A DNA stretch of 64,000 nucleotides. Source: Pseudomonas viridiflava. GTDB taxonomy: Bacteria > Pseudomonadota > Gammaproteobacteria > Pseudomonadales > Pseudomonadaceae. Below the pieces are notes generated by a model. The model had not been told where the DNA came from and searched no databases. It saw nothing but the letters and a program-made list of their open reading frames with translations. The translations under genes and the position numbers were made by a program. The DNA is taken from assembly GCF_900601905.1 (NCBI RefSeq), contig NZ_UWFA01000289.1, positions 1 to 64,000 of the forward strand, read 5' to 3'. Shown here one piece after another: positions 46,504-56,009 of this stretch (positions are counted from its first letter, which is position 1; each line of letters opens with the position of its first letter).

Positions 46504-47538
46504 TCAGTTGTGAGCGTGCAGCGCTTCGTTCAGCTCGATGGCCGACTTGTGGGTTTTGCATTCCACCGCGCCGGTTTGCGAGTTGCGACGGAACAGCAGG
46601 TCCGACTGGCCGGCCAGCTCGCGGGCTTTAACGACTTTCACCAGTTGATTCTGGTCGTCCAGCAGCGCGACTTTGGTGCCCGCTGTCACGTACAGACCAG
46701 ACTCGACGGTGTTGCGGTCGCCCAGCGGAATGCCGATGCCAGCGTTGGCGCCGATCAGGCAGCCTTCGCCTACTTTAATGATGATGTTGCCACCACCGGA
46801 CAGGGTGCCCATGGTCGAGCAACCGCCACCCAGGTCGGAGCCTTTGCCGACAAACACGCCAGCCGATACACGACCTTCGATCATGCCCGGGCCTTCGGTG
46901 CCGCCGTTGAAGTTGACGAAACCTTCGTGCATTACGGTGGTGCCTTCGCCGATGTAAGCACCCAGACGGACACGAGCGCTGTCAGCGATACGCACGCCGC
47001 TCGGCACTACGTAGTCGGTCATTTTCGGGAACTTGTCGACGGAGAAGACTTCCAGCAGCTCGCCTTTGAGACGTGCTTCCAGCTGGCGCGGAGCCAGTTC
47101 GCCCAAGTCAATGGCACCCTGGCTGGTCCAGGCAACGTTTGGCAGCAGCGGGAAGATCCCGGCCAGGTTCAGGCCGTGTGGCTTGACCAAGCGGTGGGAC
47201 AGCAGGTGCAGCTTGAGGTAAGCCTCAGGCGTGGTGGTCAGCGCAGCGTCTTCGGCGAGCAGGGTCGCGACCAGAGGCTTGTGGCTTTCTGCCAGGCGAG
47301 ACAGCAATGCAGCCTGTACCGCGTCAACAGGCTTGAGGGCGTCGGCCAGCTTCAACGCCAGGTCAGTGTTAAACGTGATGGCCTCGTTGCCACCTGTGTA
47401 ACCCAACACTGGGGCGATAGCAGCGACGATCTCGGCCGATGGATTGATCAGCGGCTGAGCGTAAAAAACTTCCAGCCATGCGCCTTGACGGTTTTGAGTG
47501 CCGACGCCGAAGGCCAGGCTGAACAGGGAAGTGGACAT
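46504..47538 (-). CDS. dapD: Tetrahydrodipicolinate N-succinyltransferase (long form)
   Basis: Succinylates tetrahydrodipicolinate in the lysine/diaminopimelate pathway. The 344-residue length is that of the long DapD seen in pseudomonads. The C-terminal half shows left-handed beta-helix hexapeptide repeats: GVRIADSARVRLGAYIGEGT, then GRVSAGVFVGKGSDLGGGCS and IKVGEGCLIGANAGIGIPLG. Start ATG 47538 with AGAGG upstream. Confidence 0.93.
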   Translation of the reverse strand: MSTSLFSLAFGVGTQNRQGAWLEVFYAQPLINPSAEIVAAIAPVLGYTGGNEAITFNTDLALKLADALKPVDAVQAALLSRLAESHKPLVATLLAEDAALTTTPEAYLKLHLLSHRLVKPHGLNLAGIFPLLPNVAWTSQGAIDLGELAPRQLEARLKGELLEVFSVDKFPKMTDYVVPSGVRIADSARVRLGAYIGEGTTVMHEGFVNFNGGTEGPGMIEGRVSAGVFVGKGSDLGGGCSTMGTLSGGGNIIIKVGEGCLIGANAGIGIPLGDRNTVESGLYVTAGTKVALLDDQNQLVKVVKARELAGQSDLLFRRNSQTGAVECKTHKSAIELNEALHAHN

Positions 47539-47574
47539 GCAAATACCTCTTACGAATTTAAAGGGCTATCTCAG

Positions 47575-47937
47575 TCAGGCGATAGCCGCTGCATACAGGT
47601 CTGGTTTGAAGCCAATCAGGGTTCTGTCACCGAGATCAAGCACCGGGCGCTTGATCATCGAGGGTTGCGCAAGCATCAGTTCAATCGCCTTGGCCTGGTC
47701 GAGATCGGCTTTCTGTCCGTCGTCGAGCTTGCGAAAGGTGGTGCCTGCACGATTTAAAACGGTCTGCCAGCCGTGCTCATTGCACCACTGGGTCAGGTGT
47801 TCGCGGTCGATGCCCTGCGTCTTGTAGTCATGAAACTCGTAACTTACCGGTTTTTCATCGAGCCAGGTGCGCGCCTTTTTCATGGTGTCGCAGGCTTTGA
47901 TCCCGTACAGGTGCAACTTGTTGCTTTGATCAGTCAC
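47575..47937 (-). CDS. ArsC/Spx-like thioredoxin-fold reductase (YffB type)
   Basis: A 120-residue thioredoxin-fold protein beginning LYGIKACDTMKKARTWLDE, with the single-Cys active site typical of YffB rather than a redox CxxC pair. The conserved SMIKRPVLDLGDRTLIGFKP is also a family mark. The GTG start at 47937 has AGGGGG well spaced upstream. Probably glutathione-dependent; arsenate reduction is unlikely to be its main role. It lies 36 nt upstream of dapD and is likely in the same transcript. Confidence 0.82.
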   Translation of the reverse strand: MTDQSNKLHLYGIKACDTMKKARTWLDEKPVSYEFHDYKTQGIDREHLTQWCNEHGWQTVLNRAGTTFRKLDDGQKADLDQAKAIELMLAQPSMIKRPVLDLGDRTLIGFKPDLYAAAIA

Positions 47938-48099
47938 GAGTTTGCCCCCTGGAGACGCTTGAAAAAAAAGGTGACGGATTATGCCATGGACGTGGCATAT
48001 CCGGGGATACCCGTGGCGCGACAGCTTAAACCGTCAATGTGGCGATTCGTCGACGCACACATCATGTCGCACAGGATAAATGCGCAGGCACATCCACCC

Positions 48100-49296
48100 T
48101 CAGCGCTTCTGAACGAAATCCCGAATCCGCTCGGCGGCTTCGATGCATTCAGCCAACGGCGCAACCAAGGCCAGGCGCACACGGCCAGCACCGGGGTTGA
48201 AACCGTCCACGTCGCGGGACAGGTAGGAACCTGGCACCACGGTCACGTGCTGATCGACAAACAGGTCTCGGCAGAATGCCGCATCGTCGCCGCCTACGCT
48301 CGGCCACAGGTAGAAACTGCCATCCGGGCGCTGCACGTCCATGACCGGGGAGAGGATCTCCAGCACGGCGTCGAACTTTTCCCGGTAGAGGTCGCGGTTG
48401 GCGCGCACGTGCTCTTCGTCGTTCCAGGCAGCAATACTGGCCAGCTGGGTTTGAATCGGCATGGCGCAACCGTGGTAGGTGCGATACAGCAGGAAGGCCT
48501 TGAGAATCTCAGCATCGCCTGCCACGAACCCGGAGCGCAGGCCTGGCAGGTTCGAACGTTTGGACAGGCTATGGAATACCACGCAGCGCTTGAAGTCCTG
48601 GCGGCCCAGGGCGACGCAGGCGCTGAGCAGCCCGGCGGTTGGCGCCGCTTCGTCGAAGTACAGTTCGCTGTAGCACTCATCGGCGGCGATCACGAAGTCG
48701 TGTTCGTCAGCCAGGGCGATGAGCTTCTTCAAGGTTTCCAGCGGGATCACTGCGCCGGTCGGGTTGCCGGGCGAGCACAGGAACAGGATCTGGCAGCGCT
48801 TCCACACATCCACCGCTACCGAATCGAAATCGGGGTTGAAGCCGTTTTCAGTCAGGCACGGCAGGTAGTGCGGCTGGGCGCCAGCCAGAAAAGCCGCGCC
48901 TTCGTAAATCTGGTAGAACGGGTTCGGGCTGACCACCAGACCGTTGTCTTCACGATTGACCACGGTCTGGGTGAACGCAAACAGGGCTTCGCGGGTGCCG
49001 TTGACCGGCAGCACATTGCGCGCCGGGTCCAGCCAGCCACTCGGCACGCCAAAGCGTCGCTCGCACCAGCCAGCAATCGCTTCACGTAAGGCAGGCACAC
49101 CCAGGGTCGTGGGGTAGACGGCCATCTGATCGATATTGTCGATCATGGCCTGAGCGACGAATGCAGGTGAGCGGTGCTTGGGTTCGCCAATGGACAGTGC
49201 AATCGGGCGCTTGTCTGGGTTTGGCGTCACGCTGCCGAGCAACGCACGAAGCTTTTCGAACGGGTAAGGCTGGAGCAGTTGCATTGCGTTATTCAT
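48100..49296 (-). CDS. dapC: Succinyl-diaminopimelate transaminase
   Basis: PLP aminotransferase making N-succinyl-LL-diaminopimelate. The 398 residues show the fold type I class with NPFYQIYEGAAFLAG, SPGNPTGAVI and the PLP lysine in HSLSKRSNLPGLRSGFVAGD. Gene order next to dapD and glnD supports DapC over a general aspartate aminotransferase. ATG 49296; a Met at residue 5 is an alternative. Confidence 0.9.
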   Translation of the reverse strand: MNNAMQLLQPYPFEKLRALLGSVTPNPDKRPIALSIGEPKHRSPAFVAQAMIDNIDQMAVYPTTLGVPALREAIAGWCERRFGVPSGWLDPARNVLPVNGTREALFAFTQTVVNREDNGLVVSPNPFYQIYEGAAFLAGAQPHYLPCLTENGFNPDFDSVAVDVWKRCQILFLCSPGNPTGAVIPLETLKKLIALADEHDFVIAADECYSELYFDEAAPTAGLLSACVALGRQDFKRCVVFHSLSKRSNLPGLRSGFVAGDAEILKAFLLYRTYHGCAMPIQTQLASIAAWNDEEHVRANRDLYREKFDAVLEILSPVMDVQRPDGSFYLWPSVGGDDAAFCRDLFVDQHVTVVPGSYLSRDVDGFNPGAGRVRLALVAPLAECIEAAERIRDFVQKR

Positions 49297-49386
49297 GGGG
49301 CCTGGTTCTCAAGGTCTGGTTCTCAAGCACTGGCGCTCGGGTTGGCGAGCACCATAAGTCGGTTCATTCAAGGCGTGCGCGTCTGA

Positions 49387-52086
49387 TCAGATGCTGAGGC
49401 GGAATTCGCTGCCAGGCTCATGATTGACACTCAATTGCTCAACGATCGCATCCTGCAGGCGGCTGCACAGCTGCGGGTCGGACAACGGCTGGTTGTTGGC
49501 GTCGGTGATGAAGAACACGTCTTCCACCCGCTCGCCCAGAGTGGAAATCTTGGCGTTTTGCAGCGACAGGTCGAACTCGAGGAAAATCTTGCCGATCCGC
49601 GCCAGCAGTCCCGGTCTGTCCGGTGCTGAAAGCTCCAGTATGGTAACCGGGCGCTGCGCATCGTTGAGGATCGTCACTTGCGGCGGGAAGGCGAAATGCT
49701 TGAGTTGGCGCGGCACGCGACGTTTGATGATCGTCGGGTAGTCATCAGGGTTGCGCAGCGCTTCATAAAGCCCTTCGCGAATCTGCTTGACGCGTTCCGG
49801 GTTGTCGCCAATCGAGCCACCGTTGTTGTCGAGCACGATATAAGTGTCGAGGGTGAACTGGCTGCTGGAGGTCAAAACCCTGGCATCGTGAATGTTCAGG
49901 TTCAACTGGTCCATGGCCGCCACCGTCACGGCAAAGAAGTCGTGTTGGTCGGGGGCGTAGATGAAGATCTGCGTGCCGCCTTCGAATTCACGCTGGGTGG
50001 TTTCCTTGATCAGCACCAATGCTCCGCCATTGGCGGGCTGTTGCAAAATGGCATCGCTGTGCCAGGCAACGTCGCCTGCGGTATGGCGCAGGAAGTAATC
50101 ATCACCCAGTTGCGACCACAGCTGCTCGACGTCGTCCGGGTCGGTGCCGTTGCGTACCAGAATATCCAGCGCTGCCGATTGAGTGCGGCGGATCTGTTCT
50201 TCTCGGTCGACGGGGTTTTCCAGACCGCGACGCAAGGCGCGTTTGGTTTCGGTATACAGCTGGCGCAGCAGGCTGGCGCGCCAGGAATTCCAGAGTGTCG
50301 GGTTGGTGGCGTTGATGTCGGCAACGGTCAGCACGTACAGGTAATCCAGATGCACTTCATCGCCGACGAACTGCGCGAAATCATGGATCACCTGCGGGTC
50401 AGACAAGTCTTTGCGCTGGGCGGTGGTGGACATCACCAGATGGTGGCTGACCAGCCAGACGATCAGGCGAGTGTCCCAGGTCGGCAACTGATGGCGTTCG
50501 CCAAAGGCTTGCGCATCCACCGCACCCAGTTCCGAGTGGTCTCCGCCACGACCTTTGCCGATGTCGTGGTACAACCCGGCCAGGTAAATCAACTCGGGTT
50601 TGGGCAGTCGGGCCATGATCTTGCTGGCCAGCGGGAATTTCTCTGACACCTGGGTGTACTGCAGCTTTCGCAGGTGTTTGATCAGGTTCAGCGTGTGGGC
50701 GTCCACCGTATAGATGTGGAAGAGGTCGTGCTGCATCTGCCCGACGATGTGGCCGAACTCCGGCAGATACAAACCGAGAATGCCGTAGCGGTTCATGCGG
50801 CGCAGGTTGCGATGGATGCCGATTTCGCACTTGAACAGCTCGATGAACAGGCTGGTGTTGCGGATATCGTTGCGGAAATCGTCGTTGATCAGATGCCGGT
50901 GTTCGCGCAGCAGCCGGATCGTATCGGCGCGCACGCCTTTGATTTCCGGGTGTTGGGCCATGAGCACGAAAATCTCGATCATGGCGAACGGCGTGCGTTT
51001 GAACACATGGGGATGGGTGGCTTCGATATAGCCATCATGGAGCTGGAAGCGAGAGTTGATCGGCTGGGTCACCGCGCCTTCGTCGTCGGTCAGGATGACT
51101 TCTTCGAAGTGCTGGATGATCAAGTCACTCAACTCGGCAATGCTCATGACCACTCGATAGTACTTCTGCATGAAGCGCTCTATCGCCAGCTTGGCGTCGC
51201 TGTCCTGGTAGCCCAGCAGGTTGGCAATGCTGCTCTGATAGTCGAACAGCAGCCGATCTTCCGAGCGGCCGGCCAGCATGTGCAGGGCGTAACGCACTTT
51301 CCAGAGGAAGTCCTGGGAGGAGGCGAGCAGGTTGTTCTCGCTCTCCAGCAGGAAACCTTGCCCGGCCAGTGCGTGCAGATTCAGGGTGCCGTACTGGCGC
51401 CGCGCTACCCAGAGGATGGTCTGGATATCCCGCAGTCCACCCGGCGAGCCTTTGACGTTGGGCTCCAGGTTGTATTCGGTGTCGTTGTACTTGTGGTGGC
51501 GGGTTTTCTGTTCTGCCCGCTTGGCCAGGAAGAACTCTTTGCTGGGCCACATTTCCCGAGTGCTGGTCACGTCCAGCATGCGCTGACGCAGACGCTCGGG
51601 CCCGGCGATGGTGCGGCTTTCCATCAGGTTGGTGATCACCGTCAGGTCGGCGCGGCCTTCCTGGGCGCATTCATCCACCGAGCGTACGCTCTGGCCCACT
51701 TCCAGGCCTATGTCCCACAGCAGCGTGAGAAACCCCTCGATGGATTCGCGGAAAACCTCGTGATCAGCACTTTCCAGCAGGATCAGCAGATCAATGTCCG
51801 AATAGGGGTGCAGTTCGCCGCGGCCATAGCCGCCAACGGCCAGCAGCGCGATGTCGGCCTCTTCGCTCCAGTCGAACTGATCCCACGCCTGTTGCAGGAT
51901 GTTGTCCACGAACCAGGCGCGATCTTCGATCAGGCGTCGAATATCGCGACCTGACTTGAAGCGCGCATCCAGCACTTCCCGCGCGCTGCGGATGACTTTC
52001 TTGAAGGCCGGTATGGGGCTGGCTTTCAGGGCAAGTTCGGCCTGGAACTGACCTCGGTCGAACAAATCGGGATCCACCTGCGGCAT
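49387..52086 (-). CDS. glnD: GlnD, bifunctional uridylyltransferase/uridylyl-removing enzyme
   Basis: Senses glutamine and modifies the PII protein. The 899-residue protein has the nucleotidyltransferase motif [15 protein letters not shown] (85-99), an HD hydrolase domain near residue 500 ([19 protein letters not shown]), and two C-terminal ACT domains (about 705-780 and 812-890, the second beginning [19 protein letters not shown]) that bind glutamine. All parts appear intact. It is followed downstream by dapC on the same strand. Confidence 0.96.
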   Translation of the reverse strand: MPQVDPDLFDRGQFQAELALKASPIPAFKKVIRSAREVLDARFKSGRDIRRLIEDRAWFVDNILQQAWDQFDWSEEADIALLAVGGYGRGELHPYSDIDLLILLESADHEVFRESIEGFLTLLWDIGLEVGQSVRSVDECAQEGRADLTVITNLMESRTIAGPERLRQRMLDVTSTREMWPSKEFFLAKRAEQKTRHHKYNDTEYNLEPNVKGSPGGLRDIQTILWVARRQYGTLNLHALAGQGFLLESENNLLASSQDFLWKVRYALHMLAGRSEDRLLFDYQSSIANLLGYQDSDAKLAIERFMQKYYRVVMSIAELSDLIIQHFEEVILTDDEGAVTQPINSRFQLHDGYIEATHPHVFKRTPFAMIEIFVLMAQHPEIKGVRADTIRLLREHRHLINDDFRNDIRNTSLFIELFKCEIGIHRNLRRMNRYGILGLYLPEFGHIVGQMQHDLFHIYTVDAHTLNLIKHLRKLQYTQVSEKFPLASKIMARLPKPELIYLAGLYHDIGKGRGGDHSELGAVDAQAFGERHQLPTWDTRLIVWLVSHHLVMSTTAQRKDLSDPQVIHDFAQFVGDEVHLDYLYVLTVADINATNPTLWNSWRASLLRQLYTETKRALRRGLENPVDREEQIRRTQSAALDILVRNGTDPDDVEQLWSQLGDDYFLRHTAGDVAWHSDAILQQPANGGALVLIKETTQREFEGGTQIFIYAPDQHDFFAVTVAAMDQLNLNIHDARVLTSSSQFTLDTYIVLDNNGGSIGDNPERVKQIREGLYEALRNPDDYPTIIKRRVPRQLKHFAFPPQVTILNDAQRPVTILELSAPDRPGLLARIGKIFLEFDLSLQNAKISTLGERVEDVFFITDANNQPLSDPQLCSRLQDAIVEQLSVNHEPGSEFRLSI

Positions 52087-52154
52087 GGAACTGCTTTCCT
52101 TCTATCTATATCGAACAGGGCGCGAGCGGGCGAGCGTCAGGTCTGATCCTGCAA

Positions 52155-52937
52155 TCAGGCTGAGGTGCGGGCGATGGTGTCGTCGCTGCGCAGGGTGAAA
52201 ATCTCGTAGCCATCCGCCGTAACCAGAATGGTGTGCTCCCACTGGGCCGACAATTTGCGATCCTTGGTGATAGCCGTCCAGCCATCGCCCAGCAGGCGGG
52301 TTTCAGCCTTGCCCTGGTTGATCATGGGTTCGATGGTGAAGGTCATACCCGCTGCCAGTGCCATGCCTTCGCCAGCCTTGCCGTAGTGCAGGATCTGCGG
52401 CTCTTCGTGAAACACTTTGCCGATGCCATGCCCGCAATATTCGCGAACCACCGAGAAGCCGCTCTTTTCCGCGTGCTTCTGGATCACTTCGCCGATATCA
52501 CCCAGCGTGGTGCCCGGACGGACAATCTCGATGCCTTTATAGAGGCATTCCTGAGTAATCTTCGACAGGCGCTCGGCCCACTCCGGCACTTTGCCGACGT
52601 GGAACATCTTGCTGGTGTCGCCGTGGTAGCCGTCCTTGATCACGGTCACGTCGATGTTCAGCACGTCGCCGTTCTTCAGCGGCTTGTCGTTCGGGATGCC
52701 GTGGCAGACCACGTGGTTGATCGAGGTGCAGATCGACTTCGGGTAGCCTTTGTAGTTGAGCGGGGCAGGAATCGCCTTTTGCTCATTGACGATGTAGTCG
52801 TGGCAAATGCGATCCAGCTCGTCGGTAGTGACGCCAGGTTTGACGTGAGCACCGATCATTTCCAGGACATCGGCAGCCAGGCGACCGGCAATGCGCATTT
52901 TTTCGATGTCTTCGGGGGTTTTGATGGTGACGGTCAT
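52155..52937 (-). CDS. map: Methionine aminopeptidase type I
   Basis: Removes N-terminal Met from nascent proteins. The 260 residues carry the pita-bread fold ligands: VVCHGIPNDKPLKNGDVLNI (His and Asp), DGYHGDTSKMF (Asp), CGHGIGKVFHEEPQILHY (His) and the C-terminal Glu in WEHTILVT. It is divergent from rpsB but separated from it by over 1 kb, most of which is a repeat element. Confidence 0.96.
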   Translation of the reverse strand: MTVTIKTPEDIEKMRIAGRLAADVLEMIGAHVKPGVTTDELDRICHDYIVNEQKAIPAPLNYKGYPKSICTSINHVVCHGIPNDKPLKNGDVLNIDVTVIKDGYHGDTSKMFHVGKVPEWAERLSKITQECLYKGIEIVRPGTTLGDIGEVIQKHAEKSGFSVVREYCGHGIGKVFHEEPQILHYGKAGEGMALAAGMTFTIEPMINQGKAETRLLGDGWTAITKDRKLSAQWEHTILVTADGYEIFTLRSDDTIARTSA

Positions 52938-53076
52938 TACTATCTCTCTCGGCGCGCAAGGCGCGCGGCTAATACGGAAAGCGGCGATTCTAACAGACGT
53001 GGCGGGTGGGGGATTATTGGTTCCTTATATGGGTGGGGCTATCTGTCATCTTTAATCGGGTGTTTTTTGGGGGAAT

Positions 53077-53724
53077 TGGTACATATCCATTTCTGCGGTA
53101 ATGGCCACTTACGGTTCCGCTCTTACAGCGGGTCACTTTTGGCAAACGCCCGGAATGCCGGCATCCCTGCCGGTTCACCCGCCGAATCAATATCGAATTC
53201 CGGCCAGCGTGGTTTAACGGGGCGCCAAGATCAAAATCAAAGGCGCGCGAGGCGGCCTGATAGCCGGCCTGTTTCTCGCGTTATCCTGCCACGCTATCTT
53301 CATCGTTTGCGCCATTGCCTTCGCGAATGAATTCGCTCTCACGGAATCCACGGCGTGCGCAATTCTCTTTAGGGAGCTGCCGAAGGCTGCGAACCGGTAG
53401 CCGCCTTTGATCTTGATCTGCTGTTGATCTGCTTTTGATCTTAGGCGCCCCGTCAAGCCACGCTGGCCGGAATTCGATGTTGAGGCGTGGGGCAAACCGG
53501 CAGGGATGCCGGTTTAGCCGCCCCAGGCCATGGATGGCCGTTGGCGGCGGCCCCATGCATCAATGTCGGATTGCGGGTATGCCGAGCCTAGGCGAGGGAC
53601 CGAGTGGTGGGGCAAGAGCGCTTTGGTTACTTTCGTCTGGGCCGGCAATCCGGCTTTTCGAAAGTGACGCGCCGTAAGGGCGCAACCATAAGCGGCCGTA
53701 ACCGCACAACGGATATGTCCCCAA
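53077..53724. repeat. Nested inverted-repeat intergenic element
   Basis: Outer arms at 53077-53142 and 53659-53724 are imperfect inverted copies (about 80 percent by eye, sharing CATATCC, TGCGGT and GTCACTTT). Inner arms at 53158-53236 and 53433-53512 are better matched, sharing CCGGCATCCCTGCCGG, CGAATTCCGGCCAGCGTGG and ACGGGGCGCC. A 196-bp loop (53237-53432) and a 146-bp right spacer (53513-53658) make it asymmetric. Several ORFs of 80-365 codons run through it but have repeat-derived composition. It has the look of a non-autonomous or composite repeat family, and similar sequence is common between genes in fluorescent pseudomonads as far as I recall. No transposase is present. 52938-53076 holds only the map upstream region. 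Confidence 0.8.
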
Positions 53725-53832
53725 TCTAAAAACCAGCCCTGGGAATTAACCGCAAAGACCTAAAGGATTCTGCGTTTTTGTAGGCGCGCCAACCCACCAA
53801 CAAAAGCCATCCCACATCCCCCCTTTTTTCGG

Positions 53833-54002
53833 TTTCCGTTTTCCGACTTTTCATGGTATAAAATGCGCCGCTTTCCGGGGTAAGCCCCGCAAGCACTAAC
53901 CCACACACGTGTCGACACGATGACCTGGGTGCCCTCGGCTCGAAGCCGCTGGTTGGTCATTGGGATACGTGGAGGCCTAACCCGACTTATCAAGGAACTA
54001 TC
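53833..54002 (+). promoter_or_regulatory. rpsB promoter and leader
   Basis: TATAAA at 53857-53862 (GGTATAAAAT) with a weak TTTCCG -35 at 53833-53838 gives an 18-bp spacer. The transcript would have a ~130-nt leader with GGGGTAAGCCCC and GACCTGGGTGCC...GGTTGGTCATTGGG pairings and ends in AAGGAAC before the ATG. In E. coli and other gamma-proteobacteria the rpsB leader is the target of S2 autoregulation, so the same is likely here. 53725-53832 shows nothing else. Confidence 0.6.
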
Positions 54003-54743
54003 ATGTCCCAAGTCAATATGCGCGATATGCTGAAGGCCGGTGTGCACTTCGGTCACCAGACCCGTTACTGGAACCCGAAAATGGGTAAATACATTTTCGG
54101 CGCGCGTAACAAGATTCACATTATCAACCTTGAAAAAACCCTGCCAATGTTCAACGAAGCTCTGACTTTCGTTGAGAAACTGGCTTCGGGCAAAAACAAG
54201 ATCCTGTTCGTCGGCACCAAGCGTTCCGCTGGCAAGATCGTTGCTGAAGAAGCAGCACGTTGCGGTTCGCCGTACGTCGATCACCGCTGGTTGGGCGGCA
54301 TGCTGACCAACTTCAAAACCATCCGTCAGTCCATCAAGCGTCTGCGTGAGCTTGAAATTCAGGCTGAAGACGGTACTTTCGCCAAGCTGACCAAGAAAGA
54401 GGCGCTGATGCGTACTCGCGATCTGGAAAAGCTGGATCGTAGCCTGGGTGGTATCAAGGACATGGGCGGTCTGCCTGACGCACTGTTCGTTATCGACGTT
54501 GATCACGAGCGCATCGCGATCACCGAAGCCAACAAGCTCGGTATCCCGGTTATCGGCGTAGTCGATACCAACAGCAGCCCGGAAGGCGTTGACTACATCA
54601 TCCCAGGCAACGATGACGCAATCCGCGCTATCCAGCTGTACATGGGTTCGATGGCTGACGCTGTAATCCGCGGTCGCAACAATGCAAATGGCGGCACCGA
54701 CGTTTTCGTCGAAGAAGCTCCAGCTGCTGCTGTTGAAGGCTGA
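54003..54743 (+). CDS. rpsB: 30S ribosomal protein S2
   Basis: Ribosomal protein of the small-subunit body. The 246 residues start [20 protein letters not shown] and contain the family signature [17 protein letters not shown] and the later [18 protein letters not shown] segment (here [17 protein letters not shown]). Strong codon bias fits high expression. It heads the rpsB-tsf operon. Confidence 0.98.
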   Translation: MSQVNMRDMLKAGVHFGHQTRYWNPKMGKYIFGARNKIHIINLEKTLPMFNEALTFVEKLASGKNKILFVGTKRSAGKIVAEEAARCGSPYVDHRWLGGMLTNFKTIRQSIKRLRELEIQAEDGTFAKLTKKEALMRTRDLEKLDRSLGGIKDMGGLPDALFVIDVDHERIAITEANKLGIPVIGVVDTNSSPEGVDYIIPGNDDAIRAIQLYMGSMADAVIRGRNNANGGTDVFVEEAPAAAVEG

Positions 54744-54774
54744 GTAGTTAACGCCTAGCGTTTACTCAGTACGC

Positions 54775-54799
54775 AAAAAGGGGGCTTGGCCCCCTTTTT
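54775..54799 (+). terminator. Terminator/attenuator between rpsB and tsf
   Basis: AAAAAGGGGGC (54775-54785) pairs with GCCCCCTTTTT (54789-54799) across a 3-nt loop; the stem end supplies the T tract. In E. coli a partial terminator sits at the same place and sets the S2:EF-Ts ratio. Confidence 0.88.
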
Positions 54800-54932
54800 G
54801 CCCCCTCGAAAACCATTGTTGGCGTCGCCACGACCTATTTGTCACGAGTGGCTGTCACCTTGAGTTTTCAAGAATTTGAACGCTCGCTCAGGCGGGTGGA
54901 ATGGTTGAAGACCTATCCAAGAGGATTTTGAA

Positions 54933-55802
54933 ATGGCAGAGATTACTGCAGCGTTGGTTAAAGAACTGCGCGAGCGTACCGGCGAAGGCATGATGGATTG
55001 CAAAAAGGCCTTGACCAAGGCTGGCGGCGACATCGAAAAAGCCATTGATGACATGCGTGCTTCGGGCGCAATCAAAGCGGCCAAGAAAGCAGGCAACGTT
55101 GCTGCTGAAGGCGCTATCGCTGTCAAGGTTGCCGAAGATGGCAAGCGCGCTACCATCATCGAAGTCAACTCCCAGACTGACTTCCTGGCTCTGCAAGACG
55201 ATTTCAAGAATTTCGTCAACAGCAGCCTGGAAAAAGCCTTCGCTGACAAACTGACCGACGCAGCTCCGCTGATCGAAGCTCAGGAAGTCGAGCGTACTGC
55301 ACTGATTGCCAAAGTTGGCGAGAACGTGAACATCCGTCGTCTGTCGAGCATCGAAGGTGACGTGGTCAACGCTTACCTGCACGGCAACAAGATCGGTGTT
55401 GTGGTTGTCCTGAAAGGCGGCGACGCTGATCTGGCCAAAGACATCGCGATGCACGTGGCTGCCAGCAACCCTGAATTCCTGTTCCCTTCGGAAGTTTCTG
55501 CCGAAGCGATCGAGCGCGAGAAGGGCGTCTTCCTGCAACTGAACGAAGACAAGATCAAAGGCAAGCCAGCCGAAATCGTTGAGAAAATGGTTGCCGGTCG
55601 TATCACCAAGTTCCTGGCCGAAGCCAGCCTTGTTGAGCAGGCTTTCGTCAAGAACCCGGAAATCAAGGTCGGTGATCTGGCCAAGAAAGCCGGCGCTGAA
55701 ATCGTTTCTTTCACCTACTTCAAAGTGGGCGAAGGCATCGAGAAGCCAGTCGACAACTTCGCTGAAGAAGTCGCTGCGCAAGTAGCTGCAAGCAAGAAGT
55801 AA
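54933..55802 (+). CDS. tsf: Elongation factor Ts
   Basis: Nucleotide exchange factor for EF-Tu. The 289 residues begin MAEITAALVKELRERTGEGM with the signature MDCKKALTKAGGDIEKAID and the second signature EVNSQTDFLAL; the core subdomain repeat and a C-terminal helix follow. The strong codon bias matches rpsB. Located 189 nt after rpsB, past the attenuator. Confidence 0.98.
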   Translation: MAEITAALVKELRERTGEGMMDCKKALTKAGGDIEKAIDDMRASGAIKAAKKAGNVAAEGAIAVKVAEDGKRATIIEVNSQTDFLALQDDFKNFVNSSLEKAFADKLTDAAPLIEAQEVERTALIAKVGENVNIRRLSSIEGDVVNAYLHGNKIGVVVVLKGGDADLAKDIAMHVAASNPEFLFPSEVSAEAIEREKGVFLQLNEDKIKGKPAEIVEKMVAGRITKFLAEASLVEQAFVKNPEIKVGDLAKKAGAEIVSFTYFKVGEGIEKPVDNFAEEVAAQVAASKK

Positions 55803-55826
55803 GACGGTTCACCAACTGTCGTCCCA

Positions 55827-55860
55827 AAGAGGCTGCCCGCTCACGCGCGCAGCCTCTTTG
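55827..55860 (+). terminator. Intrinsic terminator after tsf
   Basis: AAAGAGGCTGC (55827-55837) pairs with GCAGCCTCTTT (55850-55860), a perfect 11-bp stem with a 12-nt loop; the T tract is short. It ends the rpsB-tsf transcript 25 bp after the tsf stop. Confidence 0.85.
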
Positions 55861-55918
55861 TCAAAAAGGAAAAGCTAATTGTTTTCCTTGGAGAAGTGGC
55901 TTACAAGGCTGCATTCTT

Positions 55919-55947
55919 CTGACGCGCTGCAAGCGTCAAGCTAGAGT
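55919..55947 (+). promoter_or_regulatory. Putative pyrH promoter
   Basis: CTGACG (55919-55924) and TAGAGT (55942-55947) with a 17-bp spacer, each four of six matches to consensus. They lie between the tsf terminator and the pyrH start, where a promoter for pyrH-frr-uppS is expected. Confidence 0.4.
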
Positions 55948-56009
55948 TAGCGCAGGCTTGAACAGCCCGCACAGATTTTTTTCAGAAAACGCCGCAGGAG
56001 AGATTCGCA

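Noticed and set aside
52233..53330. Forward ORF of 365 codons opposite map and into the repeat element
   Set aside because: First part is antisense to map, second part is inverted-repeat sequence; no coherent protein.
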